41,233 nt of DNA, taken from positions 1 through 41,233 of the forward strand of contig JANQJJ010000328.1 in NCBI GenBank assembly GCA_028281725.1. Direction: 5' to 3'. The DNA comes from Pirellulaceae bacterium. GTDB taxonomy: Bacteria > Planctomycetota > Planctomycetia > Pirellulales > Pirellulaceae. Position numbers and translations under genes: made by a program. Position 1 is the first letter of the stretch. Each line of letters starts with the position of its first letter. Shown one piece after another: positions 8,150-16,101 of this stretch. Under the pieces are notes generated by a model. The model was not told the DNA's origin. It searched no databases and saw only the letters and a list, made by a program, of their open reading frames with translations.

Positions 8150-9544
8150 TCACTTGGACAGGCTACTGCTTGACGGTTGACGCTTGTTGAAATCGCTCTT
8201 CTCGCCAGTACCGCCATAAGACTGTTGAATCGCATCGCCGAGCTGGCTGGCTCGCATCAACTTGCGGTTGGCAGCCCAGTTCTTAGCGTCCAAGTTATCT
8301 GCTTGCAGCGCATTCAAACTACATCGAAGTTTCAGCTCGTCCGTACCGCAGACTGCGTAGTTGGAACTCAAGAAACGGGCATTGGTCAGAAGCAACTGGC
8401 GTGCCTCTTCGACTTTTCCAGCGTCGCGCAACTCGGTTGCTTTGCGATTCCGCTCATTGGCGATTTGGACAACACACGCTGAAAGGATCTGCTTGTTGAT
8501 ATCCCTGTCGGCAACTTCCTGAGAGCTGGAAAACTTCACTTCGATCGCGCTGGCCAGCTTGTCTTGGGTCTCGGTAACCATGTTCATGTACTCGACTCCC
8601 ACCTCGGCGACCGGCTTGCTCGATCCGTCTTCGCCAAACGGCACTTCGACTTCCAGGACAAAGTAGCGCTGCTGCATAGAATAGAGCTGCCCCAGATTGA
8701 TCGAAACTTGTTGGCCGGTAATGTCCGCCGGATAGTTCAAAACTTTGACTGGACGAATTCCCTCTGAGAGTGTGGCTTTGACGCTGATCTGCTGAGCAAC
8801 CACACTCAGCACGTCGTCGAATTCGTTCTGAAAAACTTGAACCAGATTCTCAGCGTCCTCGATGAAGACGTGGTTGCCGCTACTGGCGAGCGCCAACTTA
8901 CTCATCAGGTCTTCGTTGTAGCCCAGTCCGAGTCCCATCGTCGAAACGCTAATGCCCTCCTTGATTAAGGATTCGCCGAGTTGTTCCAGCTCGGAAGGAG
9001 TCGATGGTCCTACGTTGGCCAGCCCGTCCGACAGCAGAATGACTCGATTTACCCGTTTGTCATCAAGAAACTTGCGGATTTCAGCGGCCCCTTTGCTGAC
9101 TCCGGCAAACAATGCGGTGTTCCCATCAGCCGTAATCGCCCGTATTTTCTGCTTGATCGCGTCTCGGTCAGACGCCTTGGTGGCGGGTATCACGACATTG
9201 ACCGAAGAATCGTACGTAACGATCGACACGATATCACTGCTGCGCAGGCGATCGATGGCTTGGACGGCTGCGTCTTTAGCCTGCTTAATCTTGTCGCCCT
9301 GCATCGACCCCGATTTGTCGATCACGATGGCTACATTCACCGGCATTCGGTCTTTCTCGCTTGGCAAATCAAATCCCGTCAAGGCGATTCGAACGAAGTT
9401 CTCCCCCTTGCCCTCTTCGGCGATGTGCATTGTCGGGTGCGCCATGGCGACATCCAACTGAATCTGCTTGGCCTGAGCCTGGCCTATTGGAACCTGTGAT
9501 ACAATAGCTCCCAAAAGAAACAGTAACCCCTGGCAGTTCTTCAT
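8150..9544 (-). CDS. Secreted VWA-domain protein
   Basis: 464 aa. The start is the ATG at 9544, chosen because AAGGAG lies just upstream and a signal peptide follows (1-25, MKNCQGLLFLLGAIVSQ...AQA); the frame also runs on upstream but without such features. A von Willebrand factor A domain covers about 69-235, with the metal-binding MIDAS motif DKSGS (Asp76, Ser78, Ser80) and the later VILLSDGLANVG motif. The C-terminal half is beta-rich, then helical, and ends in a Ser-rich tail. Such proteins bind protein partners or matrix outside the cytoplasm through the metal site; no partner is evident. It resembles the YfbK-like VWA proteins common in planctomycetes. Confidence 0.85.
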   Translation of the reverse strand: MKNCQGLLFLLGAIVSQVPIGQAQAKQIQLDVAMAHPTMHIAEEGKGENFVRIALTGFDLPSEKDRMPVNVAIVIDKSGSMQGDKIKQAKDAAVQAIDRLRSSDIVSIVTYDSSVNVVIPATKASDRDAIKQKIRAITADGNTALFAGVSKGAAEIRKFLDDKRVNRVILLSDGLANVGPSTPSELEQLGESLIKEGISVSTMGLGLGYNEDLMSKLALASSGNHVFIEDAENLVQVFQNEFDDVLSVVAQQISVKATLSEGIRPVKVLNYPADITGQQVSINLGQLYSMQQRYFVLEVEVPFGEDGSSKPVAEVGVEYMNMVTETQDKLASAIEVKFSSSQEVADRDINKQILSACVVQIANERNRKATELRDAGKVEEARQLLLTNARFLSSNYAVCGTDELKLRCSLNALQADNLDAKNWAANRKLMRASQLGDAIQQSYGGTGEKSDFNKRQPSSSSLSK

Positions 9545-9688
9545 CGTAATCTCCTTGATTTTTGGGCTCGCCAGCGCTCTGTTTCGCGCGAGCCGAATGG
9601 AAAGATGGTTTTGGCAGCGTACTCCTTCTGCCACGCATAGGATTAAACGCGTGTCGGATCGAGAAAGGTTCTGAAAAGCGCAAACAGA

Positions 9689-9707
9689 TTGTAAAAGTGT
9701 TGTAAAA
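9689..9707. promoter_or_regulatory. Direct repeat TTGTAAAA, possible operator
   Basis: TTGTAAAA occurs at 9689-9696 and 9700-9707, 11 bp apart, about one helical turn. It lies in the 281-bp space between the divergent VWA gene (start 9544) and the propeller gene (start 9826). It could bind a regulator to one face of the DNA; only the repeat itself is seen. Confidence 0.3.
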
Positions 9708-9825
9708 CTTAGGGGGCTCCGGAGACCATCGGCTCGATTTCCTTCCCTCAGACTGTCTGGATGGCCCTTTTCCAAGCGCCCAGTGACATCGTGAACTCGT
9801 GATCTTCCACCCCCAGCGGACCTCA

Positions 9826-10797
9826 ATGTATCGAACTATCTTGGTTTGGCTTGCGATTGCCCTGGTGCCTTCAGCGTCGTTAGCCCAATCCCCTGGGCAC
9901 CGTATTCTGACAGCCGATTCATCCAAGCACCGTATCGCGATTATCGATGAATCGGGCGTCACGGAATGGGAAATGAAAATCGGGCCGCTGCACGATCTCC
10001 ATTGGCTCGACAACGGACATGTGCTGTTGCAAACTAATTGGACGCGCATCGTCGAGGTAGATCCGCAGACGGGACGCGTCACTTGGCAATACGATGCATC
10101 CACAGAAGGCGGCAACACGGGAAAGCGGGTTGAGGTCCACGCCTTCCAGCGGCTGGCCGGCGGAAACACGCTGATAGCCGAGAGCGGTACGAGCCGCATC
10201 ATCGAAGTCAATCCTGCCGGCGAGATCGTTCACGAGGTACCGCTCAGGGTCTCCAAGTCCCATCCACATCACGACACGCGTCTGGTGCGGCAGTTGGAGT
10301 CGGGCAACTATCTAGTGTGTCACGAGGGGGACGGATTGGTCCGCGAGTACTCCCGCAGCGGCGAAACCGTGTGGGAATATGCCGTTCCACTCTTCGGTCG
10401 TGAGCGAGCTCCTGGGCATGGTCCCGAAGCTTTTGGCAACCAGTGCTTCTCGGCACTGAGGCTCGACTCTGGAAATACCTTGATCGCAACAGGCAATGGC
10501 CACCAAGTGATTGAAGTCACTCCTGACAAAGAAGTTGTTTGGGAGCTAAAACAAGACGATTTGCCAGGTATCCGTCTGGCTTGGGTCACGACATTGCAGG
10601 TGTTGCCCGGTGGCAACATCGTCTTGGGCAACTGCCATGCCGGTGAGAAGAATCCCCAGGTCATCGAGATCACGCCGGACAAGAATGTCGTCTGGACGTT
10701 TCATGATTTCGAGCGTTTTGGCAACGCCCTAACCAATACCCAAATCCTCTCCACCGACGGCGTGCCCATAGTCTCCAGGCCGGGTTCGCAGCGGTAG
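9826..10797 (+). CDS. Secreted beta-propeller protein, PQQ-like repeats
   Basis: 323 aa from the ATG at 9826, which gives a clean signal peptide (1-21, MYRTILVWLAIALVPSASLAQ). A GTG at 9799 is possible but would put nine extra residues before the signal. About six repeated blades follow, with the recurring pattern G(N/G)TLIAxxxxxxIIEVxPxxEVVWE, e.g. SGNTLIATGNGHQVIEV. This is the PQQ-like/arylsulfotransferase-like propeller type. Catalytic residues of a sulfotransferase or quinoprotein are not recognisable, so a binding or scaffold role is as likely as an enzyme. It ends 39 bp from the convergent DUF819-like gene. Confidence 0.75.
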   Translation: MYRTILVWLAIALVPSASLAQSPGHRILTADSSKHRIAIIDESGVTEWEMKIGPLHDLHWLDNGHVLLQTNWTRIVEVDPQTGRVTWQYDASTEGGNTGKRVEVHAFQRLAGGNTLIAESGTSRIIEVNPAGEIVHEVPLRVSKSHPHHDTRLVRQLESGNYLVCHEGDGLVREYSRSGETVWEYAVPLFGRERAPGHGPEAFGNQCFSALRLDSGNTLIATGNGHQVIEVTPDKEVVWELKQDDLPGIRLAWVTTLQVLPGGNIVLGNCHAGEKNPQVIEITPDKNVVWTFHDFERFGNALTNTQILSTDGVPIVSRPGSQR

Positions 10798-10836
10798 CCG
10801 CTGCTGCCGCCGGAAAACCAGGCGCGGACTCTCGTT

Positions 10837-12333
10837 TCAGCTCACTCTTTCCGCTATGGCCTGCATCATCAGACCACACATCCAGGCCCCATACGTACCG
10901 AGCACGTAGCCTAGAACAGCCAGCAGGACACCCACCGGCGCTAGCGACGGATGGAAGGCTGCAGCCACCACCGGTGCGCTGGCCGCACCACCGATATTCG
11001 CTTTGGAGCCGACAGCCAGGAAGAAGTAGGGAGCGCGAATCAGGTAGCCTACCGCTAGCAACCCGCCGACATGGATTGCCATCCAGATCAGCCCTACCAG
11101 AAACAGACCGCGATGCTCGACGACGGCCCTAATGTCCATTCCCAGTCCAATCGTCGCGACCAAAACGAAAATAAACAGCGTCCCGACCTTGGATGCGCCG
11201 GCGCCCTCGAGATTCCGAAACCTGGTAAAAGAGAGAGCCACTCCCAGTCCAGTCGCCACGACGATCAACCAGAAGAACTCTTTATCCAGACTAAACTTTT
11301 CAAGCCCGGGCGCTTCGCTGGCGATCCAGGGGGCTACGGAATCTGCGACCGCATGAGCTATGGCCGTACAGCCGAAGGCTACCGCCAATATAACGCACAG
11401 ATCGGAAGTCGTTGGATTCCTGGCGGACTTGCGGCTGAACTCCTCCATCTTGGCTTGCAGCGCAGCGACACTCGAGGAGTCTGCCTTGAAAAAGCGGTCG
11501 ATTGCTTTCGACTTGCCAATACCGAGCAGCAGAAACATCATCCAGAACTCGGCGACCAACACGTCGACCGCGACCATCACACTGTAAAGCTCGTCTGAGG
11601 GTTTGAAGAGCTCCTTCATCGCAGCCTGATTCGCACCTCCACCGATCCAACTGCCGGCGACGGTCGTCATGCCGCGCCAAACCGCATCGGGTCCGTCGCC
11701 TCCTACCAGTTCCGGCGCAACAGCGCTGACTATGATGATCGCTATGGGGCCACCCACCACCACGCACACGGTGCCCGTAACGAACATGATCAGTGCTTTG
11801 GGGCCCAGTTTGAAAATCTCTTTCAAATCGATGCTCAGTGTGAGCAACACTAGGCTGGCCGGCAGTAGATAGCGGGTTGCCATGTGGTAGAGGTTGGACT
11901 GGTGGGGATCCACCAGTTGGAACAGTGTCAACAGCGACGGCAAGAAGTAGCACATCAGCAACATGGGCACAAATCTGTAGAAGACTTGAAACGCTCCGAT
12001 GGAACTGCTGCTGCTCCAGAAAACGAAGCCCAAAATCGCCATTAAGATTCCGAACAAGACGGCATCCGACGAGATCGGGGGGGACCGTTTGAGGTGCTCT
12101 GTTGGGTCCAGCGGCTGCTCGGGCTGTGCCGAGTTGCCTACGGCCGCCGGGGCATCGACCACCAGATCTGCCATCGGAGCATCAGTCGCCGATGCTTCGG
12201 CACCGGGTGTCCGGGGCTCGGCCGTCTGCTGTACGACAGCGGGGACGGAAATCGGCGCGGCGGCCCAGACAGACGGCGGGCAAGTCTGCAGGCTTAGAAA
12301 AGTAAACAACAAGGCGGCAGGGTGTTGGAACAT
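10837..12333 (-). CDS. DUF819-family polytopic membrane protein
   Basis: 498 aa from the ATG at 12333; the frame extends further upstream, but only through intergenic repeats. An N-terminal hydrophobic segment resembling a signal peptide is followed by an Ala/Pro/Glu-rich linker (about 30-85). Then come ten or more membrane helices, interrupted by a charged loop with DRFFKADSSSVAALQAKMEEF. Motifs GSWIGGGANQAAMKE and GSKANIGGAASAPVVAAA match the DUF819 (YjcL-like) family of uncharacterised membrane proteins. They have the GGxxN and Gly/Ala-rich discontinuous-helix look of secondary transporters. The substrate is unknown. Confidence 0.8.
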   Translation of the reverse strand: MFQHPAALLFTFLSLQTCPPSVWAAAPISVPAVVQQTAEPRTPGAEASATDAPMADLVVDAPAAVGNSAQPEQPLDPTEHLKRSPPISSDAVLFGILMAILGFVFWSSSSSIGAFQVFYRFVPMLLMCYFLPSLLTLFQLVDPHQSNLYHMATRYLLPASLVLLTLSIDLKEIFKLGPKALIMFVTGTVCVVVGGPIAIIIVSAVAPELVGGDGPDAVWRGMTTVAGSWIGGGANQAAMKELFKPSDELYSVMVAVDVLVAEFWMMFLLLGIGKSKAIDRFFKADSSSVAALQAKMEEFSRKSARNPTTSDLCVILAVAFGCTAIAHAVADSVAPWIASEAPGLEKFSLDKEFFWLIVVATGLGVALSFTRFRNLEGAGASKVGTLFIFVLVATIGLGMDIRAVVEHRGLFLVGLIWMAIHVGGLLAVGYLIRAPYFFLAVGSKANIGGAASAPVVAAAFHPSLAPVGVLLAVLGYVLGTYGAWMCGLMMQAIAERVS

Positions 12334-12381
12334 CCCGGAAGTATAGCAAGGAATGCAACCGGCGGATGAACTCACCGGGAC

Positions 12382-12488
12382 GAAAGGGGACAGCCAGGGA
12401 AGGAGCACCGGGCTGAAAGGGGACAGCCGCACTTCACGAGACGCTGAGGCAAAAGGGATGGCAAAAGGGGACAGCCGCATTTCACGAT
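12382..12488 (+). repeat. Three copies of AAAGGGGACAGCC, left arm of repeat cluster
   Basis: AAAGGGGACAGCC occurs near 12383, 12417 and 12464. The last two copies extend further: GACAGCCGCACTTCACGA and GACAGCCGCATTTCACGA, with one mismatch. The core AAAAGGGGACA is the reverse complement of the TGTCCCCTTTT core of the copies at 12562-12868. Confidence 0.75.
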
Positions 12489-12561
12489 TGGCATGCGGCA
12501 CGAAGTCGGCGGATTTTGATGAATGTGCTATCCGTGTGAAGAATTGCCACGGTCGTCAACA

Positions 12562-12868
12562 GCGGGTGTCCCCTTTTTCGCCCCGCCGCCTGAACAGTGG
12601 GTGTCCCCTTTTTGCCCAATCGTCTGAATAGTGGGTGTCCCCTTTTGCCATCTCTCCCCTTTTGCCATCTCTGCAGTTTGCTTGGGCGGACTCCCCAACT
12701 CGATCGCGCTGCTAGCCCCCTCATCCCCGACCCTTCTCCCCCGCAAAGCCGGGGTAGAAGGGGGCCAGAGTGGAAAGGACTTGTGTAGATACCAATCCCT
12801 AAAGCGTGGGTGTCCCCTTTTGCCATCTTGCCCAACCGTCTGAATAGTGGGTGTCCCCTTTTGCCATC
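12562..12868 (-). repeat. Five copies of GGGTGTCCCCTTTT, right arm of repeat cluster
   Basis: Copies of GGGTGTCCCCTTTT start near 12564, 12598, 12633, 12808 and 12849. Two longer blocks, 12614-12652 and 12830-12868, are 39-nt near-identical repeats (one mismatch) that include CGTCTGAATAGTGGGTGTCC. Extra partial copies of CCCTTTTGCCATC follow two of the units. Together with 12382-12488 they form an inverted arrangement. Confidence 0.8.
12731..12771. repeat. CCCTTCTCCCCCG...GGGGTAGAAGGG hairpin repeat
   Basis: An imperfect inverted repeat with CCCTTCT-CCCC pairing GGGG-A-GAAGGG, one bulged base, and a loop around GCAAAGCC. It is of the widespread CTCATCCCC...CCTTCTCCC intergenic repeat type and lies inside the larger repeat cluster. 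Confidence 0.5.
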
Positions 12869-13037
12869 GCCCTTTTGCCATCGCTACGCGTGCGCCTGCT
12901 CGCCAATTCCGCGCTACGTTGGCTCGTAGGACTCGCTGGACGGGCCAGGGGTAGGTCATTAATGGGCGGCGGAGCCTAGTCCGTTCGTACGGGTAGAGCG
13001 GGGGCTTAAGAATTGGAGTTACTTCCCGCAGCGATGC

Positions 13038-14639
13038 TTAGTCGTCTGCCAAGATGGTGACGGAACCGGCGCTGCTAATGAGGTCGAGCCCGGCGGGACG
13101 AGTCCTATTCTCCAGTGCCTTGGCAGGGCGTTCAAACATCGCCATCGAAAACCGATCCTCCTCGGGCGTCACGAAGCCGCTCCAATTTCTCCGGGGCAAG
13201 CCCGTGGAGAAACTGACGTCGTCCAGGAGTTTGCGTCTCAAGTTCGTACGGAGTGTACCGCACAGTGTGTGCGCGTAGATCGGCGCCTGTTCGAGTATCT
13301 CTCGTGGCCCGGTGACCCGAATAGAGCCGCTTTGACTGATCAGCCGATGCGCGGTCTCTTTTTCCAGGGTGTGATCGTAGACCAGGTTCGTGCTGCCAAA
13401 TTCATTACGCACGTCCAGGGAACCACGGATATCGCGCAGGCTTAGATCGGTTCTGAGAAACCAAGCAGTCAGATTGCCCGATACGGATGAAATCTCCGTC
13501 GCTTGCATTCGGAACGAGTAGGCGGTGCGCAACCCGTTTTCGTGCCTGGTACCACTGTTGACGAATTCATCCGTAGCTTGAAAGCGAACGTTACCGTTAA
13601 CTCCTACAAGTTTGCGCACAGGTGCCTGATCGACCACGACGTTCCCATCGATGTTCGCCACCTCAAAGCTCCCCTCGTAGTCCCGCTCCCGCGAACCGTT
13701 GGTGGTCAGCAGCAGATTCGCCTGGACTTCCGCGATATCTAGACCGGCCAGACATCCTCGAATAGCAATCGAGTTGCACCTTGGAACAAACACGGTCAAC
13801 GAAGCGTGCCGTTGCCACTGAGAAGAATGGCTTTCACCACCGCCCGGTGAGGTGATATTCAGCGACAATTGCCGGTTGCCCTCTGGGCCCGTGAGGCCCT
13901 TCATTTCCAGCAGGTTACATTTCTTTCCCTGGAATGGAATATATTTCTCGTTTTCGGCGGAGATACGATCTTGCAATTGCTTTCGGAAGGCCCGCTGCTT
14001 TTCGGTCAGCTTTTTACCATCCTCCGAAGCCAGGAATTCTCGTTCTCGCTGCGCTCTTTGTTCCTCTGTTTGACCCACTAAATCACTTGCTACTCTCAGC
14101 TCGTGCGATATCTCCATGGCATCAAATTCCTCGTCGTCAGGCCGATCTTTGGCTAAGATGACCTTCTCCAGCACGCACTTGATCCCGTCTCCATCCCAGC
14201 CACGGAGCTTGACCTTGTCGCCTGTGATGATGACCAGTTGCTGGGCACCGAGTGGAAACACTTCTTCCTGGGTTTGGGAATACAGATTGAAGGCCGAAAC
14301 CAGTACTTTCTGCTCTTCAATCGCAGCGCGGATGGTCTTGATCGCTAGTTCAATGGTCGCCAGCCTCCGCAGTGCGACTTCGCTCGTCAACTCGCCGGCC
14401 TGAATCTGCGAACGGACGTCCACCAATTGAGCTTGCAGAGTTTTGGAACGCTCGACGAGGGCTTTTCCGACAAAATAAGAGCCGCCCAGCGTGCTGGAGA
14501 CCTGCACCGTGTTGGCCGGCGCCTGGACTTCACTCCTGAGAGCTTCGTCCGCCTCGTCGCCGCGCAGGTGACGGTTCATGTTAATGACGAGTATCCAAGA
14601 AGCCAAAAACGAATAGGACCCAAGATGTTTGAAAGACAC
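13038..14639 (-). CDS. DUF4097-like beta-strand surface protein, ECF module output
   Basis: 533 aa from a GTG at 14639 with GGAG 9 nt upstream. The N-terminus has a short hydrophobic stretch (SYSFLASWILVINM, about 8-21), likely a signal or anchor. Residues 65-115 look coiled-coil, and 190-240 are highly charged (Glu/Arg/Lys). From about 260 on, short beta strands repeat with motifs such as VANIDGNVVVDQ, LVGVNGNVRFQA, EISSVSGNLTAW and LRDIRGSLDVRNEFG, the pattern of DUF4097-type beta-solenoid proteins often found behind sigma/anti-sigma pairs. It lies 165 bp after the probable anti-sigma gene on the same strand, so it may be the envelope protein of this ECF unit. Family placement is by pattern only. 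Confidence 0.7.
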   Translation of the reverse strand: MSFKHLGSYSFLASWILVINMNRHLRGDEADEALRSEVQAPANTVQVSSTLGGSYFVGKALVERSKTLQAQLVDVRSQIQAGELTSEVALRRLATIELAIKTIRAAIEEQKVLVSAFNLYSQTQEEVFPLGAQQLVIITGDKVKLRGWDGDGIKCVLEKVILAKDRPDDEEFDAMEISHELRVASDLVGQTEEQRAQREREFLASEDGKKLTEKQRAFRKQLQDRISAENEKYIPFQGKKCNLLEMKGLTGPEGNRQLSLNITSPGGGESHSSQWQRHASLTVFVPRCNSIAIRGCLAGLDIAEVQANLLLTTNGSRERDYEGSFEVANIDGNVVVDQAPVRKLVGVNGNVRFQATDEFVNSGTRHENGLRTAYSFRMQATEISSVSGNLTAWFLRTDLSLRDIRGSLDVRNEFGSTNLVYDHTLEKETAHRLISQSGSIRVTGPREILEQAPIYAHTLCGTLRTNLRRKLLDDVSFSTGLPRRNWSGFVTPEEDRFSMAMFERPAKALENRTRPAGLDLISSAGSVTILADD

Positions 14640-14804
14640 GATTCAGTTCTCCTGTTGGTTTTGCTTTACGACTGTCGTCTGTTTTGGTTCCCGCTGATAT
14701 GAAAAATCGTCGGTGGCACAGGCGATCGGTCTGTGCCGCTCGGGCCAGCTCCTGCGATGGACAACTTCAAACGCGTTGCGCCTGCGGTGACCAACCCCGT
14801 GGGG

Positions 14805-15242
14805 TCACCTGATCGCCAGCAGAGCATCGATCTTGCGGCGTACATCCAGCAAGGCGGCTTGTTGCCTCAGTTCCGCCAACTGCGTTTCCATTTCATCGAT
14901 TGTCCGCTCCAGATTGGCAAACGGCCTGAGAGAGCTCAGCCGGATCTGCGTTACCTCGCCCCGCGGTTTTGCTTCCAAGGTTGGGCCGGTCACCCGCTGT
15001 CGCTCTGCATCCCCCCGATACGTCCACAAGGCAATGACCAGGGCAGCAGCTGCCGTTGTCGCGATGGTCCACGCCGCGCCGCGACGCTTACGATGACGGG
15101 CCAAATCGACTTTCGGCGTCGTCTCATGTCCGCTGGCGCCCCCGGTCAACGCGTCAGGCGTCGGTGGAGGAACGGCGTCACGCAAGTGGGCGACCACCTG
15201 ATCAAGCAACGGATCGGACGAATCGTCGGCATTGGTCTTCAC
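14805..15242 (-). CDS. Single-TM probable anti-sigma factor
   Basis: 145 aa from a GTG at 15242 preceded by AGGAG at a good distance. Residues 1-50 are cytoplasmic and acidic; basic residues HRKRRG precede one membrane helix (about 54-73, AAWTIATTAAAALVIALW). The exported C-terminus is mainly a coiled coil (about 110-140, with LERTIDEMETQLAELRQQ). No zinc-binding HxxxCxxC motif is present, so it is not a ZAS-type anti-sigma. Its place right after the ECF sigma gene and its topology suggest that it holds the sigma factor at the membrane; this is inference from context. Confidence 0.7.
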   Translation of the reverse strand: MKTNADDSSDPLLDQVVAHLRDAVPPPTPDALTGGASGHETTPKVDLARHRKRRGAAWTIATTAAAALVIALWTYRGDAERQRVTGPTLEAKPRGEVTQIRLSSLRPFANLERTIDEMETQLAELRQQAALLDVRRKIDALLAIR

Positions 15243-15439
15243 TTGTATCTCCTATCGCTGTTCAACTGAGCATCGCTGCGGGAAACAACGGTTCTGTTTT
15301 TCCGACAACCATCTTTTCCGGCAATTATCAAGGCGGAGCGTGAGGGCACCTTGAGAGAGGCGATCGCCGTTTCCCGCATGATGCTTAAGTCACCGCCCAT
15401 TTGGCGCTTGATGTCAAAAATAAATGCACAAACCATCAT
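15239..15439 (-). CDS. Possible 66-aa small ORF between sigma and anti-sigma genes
   Basis: This frame starts at an ATG that overlaps the sigma gene's stop (ATGA) and ends in a TGA that overlaps the next gene's GTG start (GTGA). It therefore fills the 193-bp gap exactly, with 4-nt overlaps on both sides, the classic layout of translational coupling. The product is basic towards its C-terminus, starts MMVCAFIFDIKRQM, and has no recognised domain, signal or membrane helix. It has no strong ribosome site of its own. The overlaps argue for a gene; the unremarkable sequence argues for chance. Confidence 0.35.
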   Translation of the reverse strand: MMVCAFIFDIKRQMGGDLSIMRETAIASLKVPSRSALIIAGKDGCRKNRTVVSRSDAQLNSDRRYK

Positions 15440-15948
15440 GTCCGGTCCGCCCAGTCCGCGACCAGGTCACGCAGACCGTCTTTGAGTTGTTGGCGAGCGC
15501 GATGGACGAGGACGCCTACGGCTCCGGGTTTGATTTGCATCTGCTCAGCGGTTTCTCTGTAGCTCCACTGTTCCACACAAACCAGCCAAAATGCCTCGGC
15601 CTGGGGTTGGGGTAGGGTGGCCAGTCGCTGACGTACGATCTGGACCAATTCTTCAAACTCGACAGCCGCCTGTGGGCAGTTTTGTTCGGAACACTCAAGC
15701 TCAGCGGCCGAGGAGAGTTGGGCCTGCTCTCTGCGGCGACGCAACATGTCGATGGCTCGGCGCGTCGCTAGCCAACGAAGAAAACCACCCCAGTTGTCAA
15801 TCTGCGACGTCTGGGATCTCCGAGCGGCCTCCGCGAAAGCATCCTGACTGCACTCCAAGGCGTCCGTATGGTGCCGGAGAATTCGCCAAGCAACGCGCCA
15901 CACAGTGGCCCCATGCTCGCGGCGGATCTGCTCCCAATCAATTGGCAC
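15436..15948 (-). CDS. ECF-type RNA polymerase sigma factor
   Basis: 170 aa from a GTG at 15948 with GAGGTG upstream at good spacing; a GTG at 15957 is the longer alternative. Sigma region 2 covers about 10-75: VWRVAWRILRHHTDALECSQDAF binds core polymerase, and FLRWLATRRAIDMLRRRRE is the region 2.3/2.4 part that reads the -10 element. Region 4 covers about 112-160, with LPQPQAEAFWLVCVEQWSY then the helix-turn-helix YRETAEQMQIKPGAVGVLVHRAR. Downstream genes on the same strand encode a membrane protein and a DUF4097-like protein, so this is a typical envelope-signal module. It lies 153 bp after scpB and probably has its own promoter. The ECF subgroup is not assignable by eye. Confidence 0.9.
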   Translation of the reverse strand: MPIDWEQIRREHGATVWRVAWRILRHHTDALECSQDAFAEAARRSQTSQIDNWGGFLRWLATRRAIDMLRRRREQAQLSSAAELECSEQNCPQAAVEFEELVQIVRQRLATLPQPQAEAFWLVCVEQWSYRETAEQMQIKPGAVGVLVHRARQQLKDGLRDLVADWADRT

Positions 15949-16101
15949 TCCAGGCACCTCGCATACTATGTTTGGACCGGTTTAAATTCCGGCTGCGGTT
16001 CGCGCTACCCAAAGAGTATGGCGGAGCAACCAACTCATTTATTACAACAAAATCCGGCCATCACCGATTCGTAGGTGGGCGGCGGTCGAAGCAAGCCAAC
16101 G

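Larger units (their letters stand above)
12334..13037. other. Non-coding region filled with short dispersed repeats
   Basis: About 700 bp between two minus-strand genes. It holds several copies of a GGGGACA-type repeat in both orientations (12382-12488 and 12562-12868) and a CCCTTCT...AGAAGGG hairpin repeat (about 12731-12771). Reading frames here are just translations of the repeats. It looks like a landing site or remnant of small non-autonomous repeats. Confidence 0.7.

Noticed and set aside
12334..12501. N-terminal extension of the DUF819-like protein
   Set aside because: The extra 56 residues are translated from the intergenic repeats, and the ATG at 12333 directly precedes a hydrophobic signal-like segment.
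907..12995. Shared 13-mer TTCGTACGGGTAG near 907 and near 12982
   Set aside because: Several 13-base matches are expected by chance in 41 kb, and the flanks do not match.
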